Shown here one piece after another: positions 35,184 to 43,452 of a DNA stretch of 64,000 nt (positions are counted from its first letter, which is position 1; the number at the start of each line of letters is the position of its first letter). A program made the position numbers and the translations under genes. A model generated the notes under the pieces. It was not told where the DNA came from, did not search any database, and saw nothing but the letters and a program-made list of their open reading frames with translations. Location of the stretch: contig JAWLHE010000013.1 of NCBI GenBank assembly GCA_041690495.1, positions 1 to 64,000 on the forward strand. The letters are read 5' to 3'. The DNA is from DATAAP01 sp041690495 (GTDB lineage: Bacteria; Pseudomonadota; Alphaproteobacteria; CACIAM-22H2).

Positions 35184-35331
35184 CGTCCCCCTTAAGACCA
35201 GAAACCAGGACCCGACCGGCGGATACGCGTTAACATTTCGGGCGCCTGCGCATCCGAATATAGAAGCGTTTCGGGCGAAATGCTTGGTTAAGATTGTGTG
35301 GCCGGAACCGCGCCGGGCGCCGCGGCGCCGT

Positions 35332-35799
35332 TCACAACAGGCGGTCGGGATAGCGTCGCCCCAGAACCAGCCGGTGATAGGCGATGGCGGTCACGAAAAG
35401 GACCGCCAGGCTGATGCCCAGGGGCTCGATCAGAAACCACCACGGCGCGCCGGTCGAAATGACGATCAGCGGATCGGCGCCGGCCGGCGAATGGATCGTG
35501 TCGGTAACCATCATCAGGACCAGCGCCGTCGCGACCGCGGTCGCCATGACCGGCCAGCCGGTGCCGAATTCGTGTGCAAAGATCAGCCCGACGATCGACC
35601 CCACGACATGCCCGCCGATCAGGCTCCGCGGCTGCGCCATCTTGGTTTCCGGCATCCCGAAGATGATGACGCACGATCCGCCGAGGGACGCAAGCAGCCA
35701 CGGCACCTGCTCGAACTCCATGAGCGCCAGGACGAGCACCATCGCGGCGGCGCACGCCGCCCAGGCGCCCACGAGCGAAAGCACACCGAATCGTCTCAT
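35332..35799 (-). CDS. HPP-family integral membrane protein
   Basis: The 155-residue protein has four hydrophobic segments and the HPP-family core ASLGGSCVIIFGMPETKMAQPRSLIGGHVVGS, which contains the conserved Pro-Arg-Gly-His region. HPP proteins are four-helix inner-membrane proteins; some have been linked to nitrite transport in cyanobacteria and plants, but the bacterial role is mostly unknown. The start at 35799 is an estimate because the frame is open to 35922. It lies downstream of tcuB in the same direction. Confidence 0.85.
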   Translation of the reverse strand: MRRFGVLSLVGAWAACAAAMVLVLALMEFEQVPWLLASLGGSCVIIFGMPETKMAQPRSLIGGHVVGSIVGLIFAHEFGTGWPVMATAVATALVLMMVTDTIHSPAGADPLIVISTGAPWWFLIEPLGISLAVLFVTAIAYHRLVLGRRYPDRLL

Positions 35800-35961
35800 C
35801 ACCACACTCGTCGCAGGACCCGCCGCCGCTGCGGGCGGCGAATCGATGTCAGGCCGCGCCTCATATGCGTCAGTTCGGACCCGCGCGCAAGAACGCGGGC
35901 GCCGCAGCATGGCGGACCCCATACGTTCGCACGGCTCCGCGCCGCGGCCGGAGCGCCGGCA

Positions 35962-37122
35962 TCAGGGCCGCGTGCCGCCCTGACCGGTCGTCGCCGTTTC
36001 CGGCACCGCCGCATCCGCGGACCCGAGGAAGCGACGCCGCTCCTGCGCGTAGCGGACCAGTGCCGCGAACCGGTAGAGCCCGTGCACGAACTTGCCGTAG
36101 GGCAGGGTCACGAACAGCGCGAACACCACGCCGAGATGGAGAGCGAGAAGGACGCCCATGGCGCCCGTCTCCCGCAGCGCCAGCAGGGCAAGGCCGGTCA
36201 GGCTCGTCAGGAAAAGCATGACGATGAAGGCGGCATCCATGCCGAAGCGGGCCTCGTCGCGCAGCGCCGGCGCGCGCCGCCACATCGCGGCCAGCAGGCC
36301 CGCGGGGCCGGCGAGGAGGCCGATGCCGCCGAGCGTGCCGAGCACGACCGGCAGGTCGTACCACGGGTACGGCGCCTCGCGGCCGAGCAGATAGTGATAC
36401 GCCGTCGCCACCGTGGTCGCGGCGAAGCACAGCACGAACCCGTAGAACGTGAGGTGGTGATACGCCCGGCGCCGGTCGGCCGGGCGGTCGTCGTCGTTGA
36501 AGCAGCCGACGCCGCCGCCGTCGAGATAGCGCAGCCGGCCGGCATCGGCCAGCGCCTGCCGCAGGGCGCCGGGCCCGCCCCGCCCGCCCGGCGGCGCGCC
36601 GGTGTCGCGCCAGAACAGCCGCACGCTCATCGCCATCGCGACGATCGCGTAGAGGAACGCGGCGCCGAACAGCAGCACCATCGCGCCGTGCGGCATCAGC
36701 CGGTAGAAGGCCCCGGGCCCGGCATGAACCCCGAACAGCACGGCCGGATCGTGCCACGCGACGAATCCGAGGACGAACGCGGCGACGCCGAGCGCCGCCG
36801 CCAGCGCCACGACCAGGCCGTTGCGCGCGAACAGGCCGGCACAGCCGCGCGGCCAGGCATAGGCGGCATAGGACTGGTTGCGCACCCGGGCCAGGACCTG
36901 CGGCACGTTGACGTCGAATTCGTGCGGCGGCGCGAACTGGCAGTCGTAGTAGCAGGCGCCGCAGGCATGGCACAGATTGGCGAGGTAGTAGAGGTCGCCG
37001 TCGGGGAAGGCGCGCCGCATCTCCATCGCCGGGAAGACGGCGCACAGGCCCTCGCAGTAGCGGCACGCATTGCAGACCGTCATCAGCCGGTCGGCTTCGG
37101 CCAGCGCCCTAGTCGCGTGCAT
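35962..37122 (-). CDS. tcuB: TcuB, tricarballylate-utilisation iron-sulfur/haem membrane protein
   Basis: The 386-residue protein has two Cys clusters near its N-terminus (CNACRYCEGLC and CHACGACYYDC), suited to 4Fe-4S centres, followed by several hydrophobic membrane segments with histidines. In Salmonella TcuB reoxidises the flavin of TcuA and passes electrons to the membrane. The start at 37122 overlaps the last 14 bases of tcuA, a sign of coupled translation. The membrane half should lie in the cytoplasmic membrane. Confidence 0.9.
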   Translation of the reverse strand: MHATRALAEADRLMTVCNACRYCEGLCAVFPAMEMRRAFPDGDLYYLANLCHACGACYYDCQFAPPHEFDVNVPQVLARVRNQSYAAYAWPRGCAGLFARNGLVVALAAALGVAAFVLGFVAWHDPAVLFGVHAGPGAFYRLMPHGAMVLLFGAAFLYAIVAMAMSVRLFWRDTGAPPGGRGGPGALRQALADAGRLRYLDGGGVGCFNDDDRPADRRRAYHHLTFYGFVLCFAATTVATAYHYLLGREAPYPWYDLPVVLGTLGGIGLLAGPAGLLAAMWRRAPALRDEARFGMDAAFIVMLFLTSLTGLALLALRETGAMGVLLALHLGVVFALFVTLPYGKFVHGLYRFAALVRYAQERRRFLGSADAAVPETATTGQGGTRP

Positions 37123-38506
37123 GCGCGGCCGCCTCCCTGCCGGCAACGCGGCCGAACACGCTGCCGATGGTCATGCCGATCCCGGCGGCATAGCCGCGGC
37201 CGAGCACGTTGCCCGCCATGATCTCGCCGGCGGCGAACATGTTGGCGGCGGGCCGCCCGTCGCGCATCTGCATGCGCGCGTCGCGGTTCACCCGCGTGCC
37301 CAGATAGGTGAAGGTGATGCCCGGCCGCACCGGGTAGGCATGGAACGGCGGGGTCTCGATCCGCCGCGCCCAGTGGCTCTTGGGCGGGTCGAGCCCCGCG
37401 GTGCGGCAGTCGTCGGGGATCCTGTCGTCGAACGTGCCGGGCCGCACCGCCGCATTGAACGCGCCGACCGTCGCCTCGAGCGCGCCGGGGTCGAGATCCA
37501 GCTTCCCCGCCAGCGCGCGGATGCTTTCGGCCCGGATCGGCGGGTAGAGCGACGGCATGAACAGCGTCAGCGCCGGCGCATCGAAGATGATGTAGGCGAT
37601 CTGGCCCGGCTGCGCCGCGATCAGCCGCCCCCAGATCGCGTAGCGCTTGGGCCAGATGTCCTCGCCCTCGTCGTAGAAGCGCTGCGCATGCCTGTTCACC
37701 ACGATCCCGAACACAACGCAGTCGAGCCGGGTGATGATGCCGCCGTCGAATTTCGGCGCGCGCGCGTCGATCGCCACGGCATGGCACTGCGTCGGGTCGC
37801 CGACCTCCGCCACGCCGCGCTCGAGCAGCATCTTAAGCACCGCGCCGCGGTTGTAAGGCGTGCCGCGGATCAGGAAGTTGTCGGCGGCCTCGCCCCAGTG
37901 GGCCCTGAGCCAGTCGATATTGGCCTCGAACCCGCCCGACGCGGCGACGAGCGTCGCGGCGCGGACCGTGACGCGCGCGCCGCCGCGTTTCACCGTCGCC
38001 GACAGGAACGTGCCGGCATCGATCTCCAGATCGACGACCTCGGCGTCGTAGACGGCCTCGACGCCGAGGCTTTCCGCCGTGCGGTAGAGCGCGTTGAGCA
38101 TCGCGCGGCCGCCGCCGAGGAAGAACGAGTTGGTGCGGCCGAGGCTCAGCGTGCCGCCCAGCGACGGCTGGAAGCGCACGCCCTGGCGCGGCATCCAGTC
38201 GAGGATCTCCTTCGATTCGGCGATCATGAAGCGCGCCAGCGCCTCGTCGGTCTGCCCCTCGGTGACGCGCATCAGGTCGTCGACGAACTCGTCCTCGGTA
38301 TAGGGCCCGCTCAGGGTGTCGGTGGCCGCGTCGTGGGCGCAGCGCATGTTGCGCGTGTGGCGGGTGTTGCCGCCGCGGTAGAACCTGGGCGCCGCCTCGA
38401 GCACCAGCACCGACGCGCCGGCGCGCCGCGCGGTGATCGCCGCGCACAGCGCCGCGTTGCCGCCGCCGACCACCAGCACATCGAACTTGCGCGCCAGATC
38501 GACCAT
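37109..38506 (-). CDS. tcuA: TcuA, FAD-dependent tricarballylate dehydrogenase
   Basis: The 465-residue protein has the FAD-binding Rossmann motif VLVVGGGNAALCAAITARRAG at residues 10-30 and a fumarate-reductase-like core with LVAASGGFEANIDWL and a C-terminal FAD segment (GEIMAGNVLGRGYAAG). TcuA oxidises tricarballylate to cis-aconitate. The neighbouring tcuB strengthens the call. No tcuC transporter or LysR-type tcuR gene lies beside it, so uptake must be encoded elsewhere. Confidence 0.9.
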   Translation of the reverse strand: MVDLARKFDVLVVGGGNAALCAAITARRAGASVLVLEAAPRFYRGGNTRHTRNMRCAHDAATDTLSGPYTEDEFVDDLMRVTEGQTDEALARFMIAESKEILDWMPRQGVRFQPSLGGTLSLGRTNSFFLGGGRAMLNALYRTAESLGVEAVYDAEVVDLEIDAGTFLSATVKRGGARVTVRAATLVAASGGFEANIDWLRAHWGEAADNFLIRGTPYNRGAVLKMLLERGVAEVGDPTQCHAVAIDARAPKFDGGIITRLDCVVFGIVVNRHAQRFYDEGEDIWPKRYAIWGRLIAAQPGQIAYIIFDAPALTLFMPSLYPPIRAESIRALAGKLDLDPGALEATVGAFNAAVRPGTFDDRIPDDCRTAGLDPPKSHWARRIETPPFHAYPVRPGITFTYLGTRVNRDARMQMRDGRPAANMFAAGEIMAGNVLGRGYAAGIGMTIGSVFGRVAGREAAAHARD

Positions 38507-38708
38507 GCCCGACCGCCGCGATGGAAACCGGCGGGAATGCTACGTCGTTCATGCCGGTCCGCGGACAAAAAAAGCGCGCGGGATCGCGCGGCGGGAACGG
38601 CGGTGTCGGAGTCCGGCGGCGATGCCGGAGAGCCGGCGGTCGGGACGGCAGATCGCGGCGGCTGCCGGCACGGGGCGCGGCGCCCGGGCCGGTCGGCACC
38701 GCCGCGCA

Positions 38709-38990
38709 TCATTCGATCGTCCAGCACCCCACGTCCACGCCCCATTTCGCGCGGGCCTCGATCAGCGCCGACTGCAGGGTGCAGTGCCAGCTTTCCGGAC
38801 CGGCCTGCGCTTCGCGCCGCCGGAAGCAGAGCAGGACGTAGCCGCCCTTGTCGGCCGGGCCGTGCTCGATGCTGAGCCATTCCATGCCCTCGCGGCGGTG
38901 GCTTGGCGGCACGGCGCTGACGAGCCGGCATCCGGTCCAGCGTTGTCCGCGCCGCGCGGCATCATGGCCTTCCGGCAAGCGGTGCTCCAT
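38709..38990 (-). CDS. Hypothetical small protein
   Basis: The 93-residue protein is not recognised. It has an alpha/beta character with a strand pair MEWLSIEHG and GGYVLLCFRRRE and ends in WGVDVGCWTIE. There is no signal or membrane segment. The ATG at 38990 follows a purine-rich stretch. It is a single gene between tcuA and the accessory region. Confidence 0.5.
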   Translation of the reverse strand: MEHRLPEGHDAARRGQRWTGCRLVSAVPPSHRREGMEWLSIEHGPADKGGYVLLCFRRREAQAGPESWHCTLQSALIEARAKWGVDVGCWTIE

Positions 38991-39342
38991 ATCCCCCACT
39001 CGCTCCTCCCGCCGCTTGCCCCCGTTCGCGATCGCGACACTTTAAAAACGCCGCGCGGACGGTGTTGTGATTTTTTCGTGTAGACTACGAAGCATCGGGG
39101 GGCCTGCGCGCGAATGCTCCGCTGCGAAGGGCCGGCAACCGCCCGATCCGCGCAGGTCGCCGGCGAACGCCGACGCCTCGCACCGCGCCGGCTACCGGCG
39201 GAGCCGGAAAGAACCGCTGGTCCGGATTGATAAACAGCATCTGCAATCGCATGACCGCTTGGCCCACAGGCGCACTCGATTCCCGAAGCGACGGCGCCGC
39301 AGGCGCGGCCCGGCCATGCGCAACGCTCTGCGAGGCAACGCG
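38991..39342. other. Intergenic region
   Basis: About 350 bases with no gene I can support. It includes an AT-rich patch near 39040-39090 (runs of A and T around 39042 and 39070) that may hold divergent promoters for the genes on each side, but no clear -10/-35 pair. Confidence 0.35.
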
Positions 39343-39585
39343 ATGTCTTCTCCGCAAGCGGCGAATGCAGGACTTGGAATCGAAAGCATCCGGCCGGGAC
39401 GCGCTGCGGTCGGACCGGGCAGAATGCCCGTCATGGCGCTCGTCGGCCTTGCCCTGAGCGGATGCGCGGCCGGTGCCTTCGACCGGCCGCCGCGCCCGAC
39501 GCAGGCCCAGGAGCTCTGCCGGTCGTGGGGCTATGATCCCAACGATCCGGTCTGCCTCCGCACCTTCCGCCGCGATCCGCCCTAG
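39343..39585 (+). CDS. Small putative lipoprotein
   Basis: The 80-residue protein has a candidate lipobox LALSGC at about residues 36-41, after a hydrophobic segment MALVGLALSGC. The mature part is short and Pro-rich with two cysteines (LCRSWGYDPNDPVCLRTF). GAGG precedes the ATG at 39343, but this gives an unusually long n-region. A start at 39424 gives a shorter signal without positive charges, and a start at 39316 is also in frame. Real but start uncertain. Confidence 0.5.
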   Translation: MSSPQAANAGLGIESIRPGRAAVGPGRMPVMALVGLALSGCAAGAFDRPPRPTQAQELCRSWGYDPNDPVCLRTFRRDPP

Positions 39586-39703
39586 AGAGCACCGGCGCGG
39601 CACGTCGCGGAACCGTTCACCGCCCGCGGTGAGTCCGACCGCGCCGGGAGCGATTGCCGGTCGCGCCAGGCAACGGCGGCAGCGGCAGAACCGCGGACCG
39701 GCG

Positions 39704-39844
39704 TCATCGTGCGGCCGGACGTCCGACCTCGATCTTCGGCGCGACCGGCGTGCCCGCGCTGTCGGCGATCGACACGGCGGAATAGCTGTCGCCGATCTCG
39801 CCGCTGTGGCGTGTGCCCTTCTCGATGCGCCGGATGGTGCTCAT
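39704..39844 (-). CDS. Short hypothetical frame, possible RidA-like remnant
   Basis: A 46-codon frame on the minus strand begins MSTIRRIEKGTRHSGEIGD. The first 20 residues resemble the N-terminus of RidA-type proteins, and GDSYSAV recalls a later RidA segment, but the middle of the domain is missing. It may be the decayed remainder of a RidA-family gene. It lies 70 bases past the RraA-like remnant. Confidence 0.3.
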   Translation of the reverse strand: MSTIRRIEKGTRHSGEIGDSYSAVSIADSAGTPVAPKIEVGRPAAR

Positions 39845-39917
39845 GATGTCGAAGCCCCCTTATTGACATTGCTCGACTTCGCGAGAATGGAGCGGGCCGA
39901 GCGGTGGCCGACATCCC

Positions 39918-40055
39918 TCAAAGCGGCGCGCCGCTGACGACGATTCCATCGGCATCGCTGTAGACTATCGCGCCGCAGCGCCCCCGGGCCGGACCGGCGT
40001 GGCGGATGGTGCCAATATCCAACGCAGGCACGATCAGGCACGCAAAAGTTATTCT
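39918..40055 (-). pseudogene. RraA-like gene remnant
   Basis: On the minus strand 45 codons end in YSDADGIVVSGAPL and a stop. This matches the C-terminal part of RraA-type proteins (DHLYADNTGIILSEDPL in E. coli). About 15 residues upstream the frame has PALDIGTIRHA, like the ELDIG segment of RraA, but with far fewer residues between the two than in a whole protein. There is no start codon in register and the rest of the gene is absent, so an internal deletion and truncation are likely. Confidence 0.4.
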
Positions 40056-40454
40056 GTGCTTGAGCCGAGGCGCCTGAACGCAACCGGCGTCAATCTCCCG
40101 GCGGCTATTGAGCCGTGGCTTGAGTATCGGGTCTAATACTTCCTCTGCATGCAGCCGATACTCTCAGAGTTGGGATGCCGGCGCGGGGGCGGTCCGGGCC
40201 GAGCTGGCGCGTTGGCGCGTCCCCATGACCGGCAGGGTCAGGCGGAGCATCATGCGCAGGTGCGTGCCGTGCCTGCGCCCCGCCCTCGCCCGCACGTCGC
40301 ATCGCCCGATTCGCCCGCGGCCGTGAGCGCGCCGGCGCGCGAGGAAGCAGGCGGGGGAGGAACGCGGCGAAGGCAGTAGCAACGGCAGCGGGTCCGCTCA
40401 GGCCGAAAGCAATACAGCAACGCCCACACGCAAGCTGACGCTGCGCGAGCGCCG
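40056..40454. other. Intergenic region before the restriction-modification locus
   Basis: About 400 bases with only short arginine- and alanine-rich frames on both strands and no recognisable protein or RNA. The modification gene ends at 40455, so this region is the downstream flank of the restriction-modification operon. Confidence 0.4.
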
Positions 40455-43250
40455 TCAGGTAATCCTGAACACCTTCATCACCTCGTCGCCGAGGTGGTTG
40501 ATGACCTTCACGGCGATGCGGCCGGATTTCGGCTTGGGGAACGGGCGCGAGGTGTCGCTGTTCAGCGTCGCCCAGGCGTCGGCGTTGATCTCAGCCTTGA
40601 GCGTCGTCTTGAGCGCGCCGTAGGGGTCGTTCGCGCCGAGGAAATAGGCGTGGCGGACGAAGAAGCTTTCCTCGTTGTAGTCGGTGTCGATGAACCAGCA
40701 GGCGATGCCGTCGGCGCCGTCGCTGCGGACCGCGCCGGTGCTCGGGTCGAACACGTCCACACCGTTGACCTTCACTCTCACCTTGCCGCCCTCGGTCGGC
40801 AGGATCGTGATGTCCGGCTCGCCGAAGATGACGAACAGGTTGCCCCTACCGGTGTTCTTGAGGTCCTCGGCCATGTGCAGGTCGGCGTTCATCCGCGCCT
40901 TGAGCACGGGGAGACGGCCGAGCTTGTTGAACTCCGTGCTGTGGCCGTCATAGCTGAACGCGCAGGCGATCAGCACGTCGAAATCGGCGTCACCCGCCTC
41001 GCGCGCCGCCTGCACCAGATCGGGCCGCGTGACCGTGCCGAACTCCGGGCCGATGAAGATGGCCGCGCGCTTCTCCCTGTCGCCTTCCATGTAGCGCCCT
41101 TCGGCGCAGACCAGCTCGCCCGGCCACGGCTTGAGCGATGTGAAGACGATCCGATCCTCCTTGTGCGCCTGCTGCACGCCAGAGGTCTTGAGGTTCTCCA
41201 GGATCATCTGCGGGAAGCTCTGCTTGGCGCCGTAGTCGCCGCCCGGATCGGCGAGCTGGTCGATCAGCTCGTCGTTCTCGTCCACGCCGAGCACGCGATG
41301 CGGCGACAGGCTCTCGACCGTGAACGGCCCGGCAACCCGAACCTTCTTCCTGTCCTCATACGGCTTGTCGTAGAGGTACTCGAATTCCGCTTTTGCGGCG
41401 ATCGACGCGTCGATCTCCTTCTGCCGCGCGATCCGCGCCTGCCACCATTCGGCATGCAGCTTCTTCGCGCCTTCCGGCCATGCCTTCTCCGCCTCGCGCG
41501 GAATCTCCCATTCCTGCCAGGTCTTCTTGAGGGCGGCGTTGAGCTTCTCGTGCTGCGGCTCCAACGTGGCTTGCCATTTCTCCCAGATCACATCGATCTC
41601 GGCGTTGTTCGCAATCGACTTAAGCGTAATGTGCGGCACGCGCTCGTAGACAAAGCCATGGCGTATATCGCCGCGCGTTGGCTGCGACGATGGAGCCGTG
41701 CGGGTGACTTCTCCTTCCTTGATCTGGCCTTCGCGCGAGTCGGCCAGCAGGTAAAACGGATAGCGCGTCCCCATAATACGGGCACGAGCTAACGCCAAAG
41801 CGACGCGAGAAGTGTCAATAGTGATCCAGCGGCGGCCCCATTGCTCGGCAACAGTTGCGGTCGTACCGGAGCCACACGTTGGATCAAGCACGAGGTCACC
41901 AGGGTCGGTGGACATCAGTACGCAGCGCTCGACTATCCTACCCGAGGTTTGAACCACATAGACTTTGTCTCCTCCTAGACTGCTTCCGACGTCCGTCCAC
42001 ACGTTTCGGATCGGCATTGCTGGATAGTCGTCGATAAAGCGAACATAGTTCAGGCTATTTTTTCCGGGCTCGAGGCGATCTGCTCGTGAGAGACGCTCCA
42101 TTCCCTTTTCATTGGTCTTCCATCGTACTTGCTCGCTTGGCTTTATTTCCCGCCCTCTGATACGGACAGGAAACCAGGAAGCTGCCCCCTCACCCTTGGA
42201 CCGGCCTATACTTTGAGAGGTCATATCACTTAGTCGAAATGCCCGACCGAGCGCCGTGATCTCCGGTGTTGCTCGCGATGCCCGAAGACGTTCACCCGTT
42301 GAGCTTTGAATGAATGAGTACGCTTCGCCACCCTCGCCGCCTGCAACTTTCGGAAGCAGGAAATTGCGAAACTTCAGCGCCTCTCTATGCCGCGCGAACC
42401 ACAAAATGTGATCACTCACGTTTGGGATGTACTGCTCCGTTGATCCGGAGGTCTTCTCGATCGTGATTAGGGAAATAAAGTTCTCTTCGCCAAAGACCTC
42501 GTCCATCACCGAACGAAGGCGATGGACATTCTCGTCACCGATTTGCACGAAAATGGATCCAGACTCCGTTAGGAGATCGCGAGCGACAGTCAGCCGATCA
42601 CGAAGATAGGTGAGATAGCTGTGAATCCCATCTCGCCACGTGTCGCGAAACGCCTTCACCTGCTCCGGCTCGCGCGTGATGTGGGCGACATTCCCGTCCT
42701 TCACATCGCGGCTTGTGGTGCTCCATTGGAAATTGCTGTTGAACCTGATGCCGTAGGGCGGGTCGATATAGATGCACTGCACTTTGCCGCGCAGGCCCTC
42801 GCGCTCGGCGAGGCTGGCCATCACCTGCAGTGAATCGCCGAGGATCATGCGGTTCGACCAGTTCTGGTCGTGCTGATAGAACTCGGTCTTGTCCACTCCC
42901 TTGGGGATACCGTTGAAGTCGGCGAACAGATCGGGTGTCAGGTCGCCCGCCTCGTGTTCGCGCTCCTTCGTCTCGCGCAGCAGGTCGTCGATCAGCGCCT
43001 TGGGATGGACCTTCTCCTGGATGTAGAGCGGCGGCGCGTGGACCACGAGGTCGCTCCAGTCCTGCTCGTCCTTGCCGCGCCAGACGAGCTGCGGGTCGAG
43101 GTCGGTGTTGCGCGAATATTTCACCCGGCGCGGGCTCTCCTGCTCCTTCGCGATGACCGACTGATGCTCCGCGGTCGGGATGTTCTTCCGCTTCGCCTCG
43201 TCGTGCTTCAGCGTCTCGACGGTTTTCTTCGTGGGAAGCTTCTTCGCCAT
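40455..43250 (-). CDS. Type III-like DNA methyltransferase (Mod)
   Basis: The 931-residue protein is a beta-class adenine-type N6/N4 methyltransferase: the catalytic DPPYG lies near residue 165 and the SAM-binding LDPTCGSGTTA near residue 450, an order typical of type III Mod subunits. The stretch between them is the expected target-recognition region. It is visibly less GC-rich than the rest of the gene (about 41.8-42.6 kb), as is usual for exchanged specificity domains. The C-terminal 400 residues are unusually long and not recognised. It lies downstream of the restriction gene in the same direction. Confidence 0.9.
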   Translation of the reverse strand: MAKKLPTKKTVETLKHDEAKRKNIPTAEHQSVIAKEQESPRRVKYSRNTDLDPQLVWRGKDEQDWSDLVVHAPPLYIQEKVHPKALIDDLLRETKEREHEAGDLTPDLFADFNGIPKGVDKTEFYQHDQNWSNRMILGDSLQVMASLAEREGLRGKVQCIYIDPPYGIRFNSNFQWSTTSRDVKDGNVAHITREPEQVKAFRDTWRDGIHSYLTYLRDRLTVARDLLTESGSIFVQIGDENVHRLRSVMDEVFGEENFISLITIEKTSGSTEQYIPNVSDHILWFARHREALKFRNFLLPKVAGGEGGEAYSFIQSSTGERLRASRATPEITALGRAFRLSDMTSQSIGRSKGEGAASWFPVRIRGREIKPSEQVRWKTNEKGMERLSRADRLEPGKNSLNYVRFIDDYPAMPIRNVWTDVGSSLGGDKVYVVQTSGRIVERCVLMSTDPGDLVLDPTCGSGTTATVAEQWGRRWITIDTSRVALALARARIMGTRYPFYLLADSREGQIKEGEVTRTAPSSQPTRGDIRHGFVYERVPHITLKSIANNAEIDVIWEKWQATLEPQHEKLNAALKKTWQEWEIPREAEKAWPEGAKKLHAEWWQARIARQKEIDASIAAKAEFEYLYDKPYEDRKKVRVAGPFTVESLSPHRVLGVDENDELIDQLADPGGDYGAKQSFPQMILENLKTSGVQQAHKEDRIVFTSLKPWPGELVCAEGRYMEGDREKRAAIFIGPEFGTVTRPDLVQAAREAGDADFDVLIACAFSYDGHSTEFNKLGRLPVLKARMNADLHMAEDLKNTGRGNLFVIFGEPDITILPTEGGKVRVKVNGVDVFDPSTGAVRSDGADGIACWFIDTDYNEESFFVRHAYFLGANDPYGALKTTLKAEINADAWATLNSDTSRPFPKPKSGRIAVKVINHLGDEVMKVFRIT

Positions 43251-43315
43251 CGCTCTTACTCTGACTCGCCAATCGGTGACAGTGCGCGCCGGCCCTCACT
43301 CTTCGTTACCATGTG

Positions 43316-43405
43316 CTGTCGCCCTCGGGCTTGACCCGAGGGCCCAGCAGCGGCGCCGGAAGCGAGAGCGGAACCGGGTCCTCGGATCAAGTCCGAGGAC
43401 GACAG
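43316..43405. repeat. REP-like palindromic element between the restriction and modification genes
   Basis: The 90-base segment starts with CTGTCG and ends with CGACAG and contains two internal palindromes, CCCTCGGGCTTGACCCGAGGG and CCTCGGATCAAGTCCGAGG. The two palindromes are similar to each other and arranged as a head-to-head pair. This is the general form of REP/BIME-type intergenic repeats. It fills most of the 202-base gap between the genes. Confidence 0.6.
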
Positions 43406-43452
43406 ATTCTTTGTTGTCATTGACTTTGCCGAATCGCAGAACATCGGGGCCA

